DNA of 5,183 nucleotides. Source: Pseudomonadota bacterium (GTDB lineage Bacteria > Pseudomonadota > Alphaproteobacteria > UBA9655). The position numbers and the translations under genes were made by a program. Below are positions 5,059 through 5,183 of the stretch, piece after piece (position 1 is the first letter of the stretch; every line of letters starts with the position of its first letter). The notes beneath the pieces were generated by a model. That model was not told the DNA's origin. It did no database searches and saw only the letters and a list, made by a program, of their open reading frames with translations. The stretch is from NCBI GenBank assembly GCA_021809225.1, contig JAKBAL010000201.1, positions 1-5,183 of the forward strand, given 5' to 3'.

Positions 5059-5183
5059 TCTACTAAACATACTGTAAGAGGAGTATTTGGTATATCAGTA
5101 CAAACCTCCCCCAATGCATGGGCGTGTAGTCATTTCACCTTTACAAATGTAGAGCCTCTTAATGAACCAACTGTTGGTAGGCC
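5059..5183 (+). pseudogene. In-frame continuation of the secreted protein gene, running off the window
   Basis: Immediately after the TGA at 5056-5058, the same frame reads 41 codons without a stop to the right edge, while both other plus-strand frames close within eight codons. The peptide includes TVRGVFGISVQTSPNAWACS and then HFTFTNVEPLNEPTVG, alternating polar and hydrophobic residues like the upstream part, and its Cys could pair with C65. I read it as the second half of the same gene, separated by a nonsense codon. An open run of this length by chance has a probability on the order of one in ten, so this is suggestive, not proven. Confidence 0.4.

Overview
This is an AT-rich stretch of a Gram-negative bacterial chromosome. 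Exported proteins with N-terminal signal peptides, an outer-membrane beta-barrel and a single-HMA-domain copper ATPase point to a proteobacterium. The low GC, long degenerate intergenic stretches, transposase debris and interrupted frames fit a host-associated lineage with a decaying genome (for example a Holosporales/Rickettsiales-type alphaproteobacterium or a Legionella/Coxiella-type gammaproteobacterium). That placement is inference. TGA terminates three of the complete genes and TGG is used for Trp, so the code looks standard.

Layout. Positions 1-202 hold no supportable gene but carry a good extended -10 promoter for the first gene. At 203-655 (+) lies a small secreted Cys-containing protein of unknown function. 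Positions 656-1060 are about 400 bases without a convincing gene: one weak signal-peptide-like ORF whose frame goes on past three stops, plus a clean hairpin at 930-957. At 1061-1876 (-) is an outer-membrane barrel of the neuromedin-U-like / MetA-pathway-type family with its own promoter. Positions 1877-2255 are the divergent intergenic region. At 2256-4382 (+) is a complete P1B-type copper-exporting ATPase (CopA), the only gene here with a firm biochemical function. It is followed by a perfect 13-bp inverted repeat (4438-4473), a truncated IS3-family OrfB-like fragment (4495-4629) and a very AT-rich spacer. At 4762-5058 (+) another small secreted protein begins. It stops at a TGA, but the same frame stays open and protein-like to the window edge, so the gene is probably interrupted.

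The genes do not form one operon. The barrel and copA are divergent, and the two small secreted proteins each appear to have their own promoter. CopA would pump Cu(I) out of the cytoplasm. No CueR, CsoR or CopZ partner is visible, and no operator matching the CueR dyad was found. I see no convincing undescribed multi-gene system. The items most worth checking are the opal-interrupted secreted gene at the right edge, the Tyr-to-Phe change at a CopA copper-site motif, and the long A/T-armed palindrome between copA and the IS remnant.
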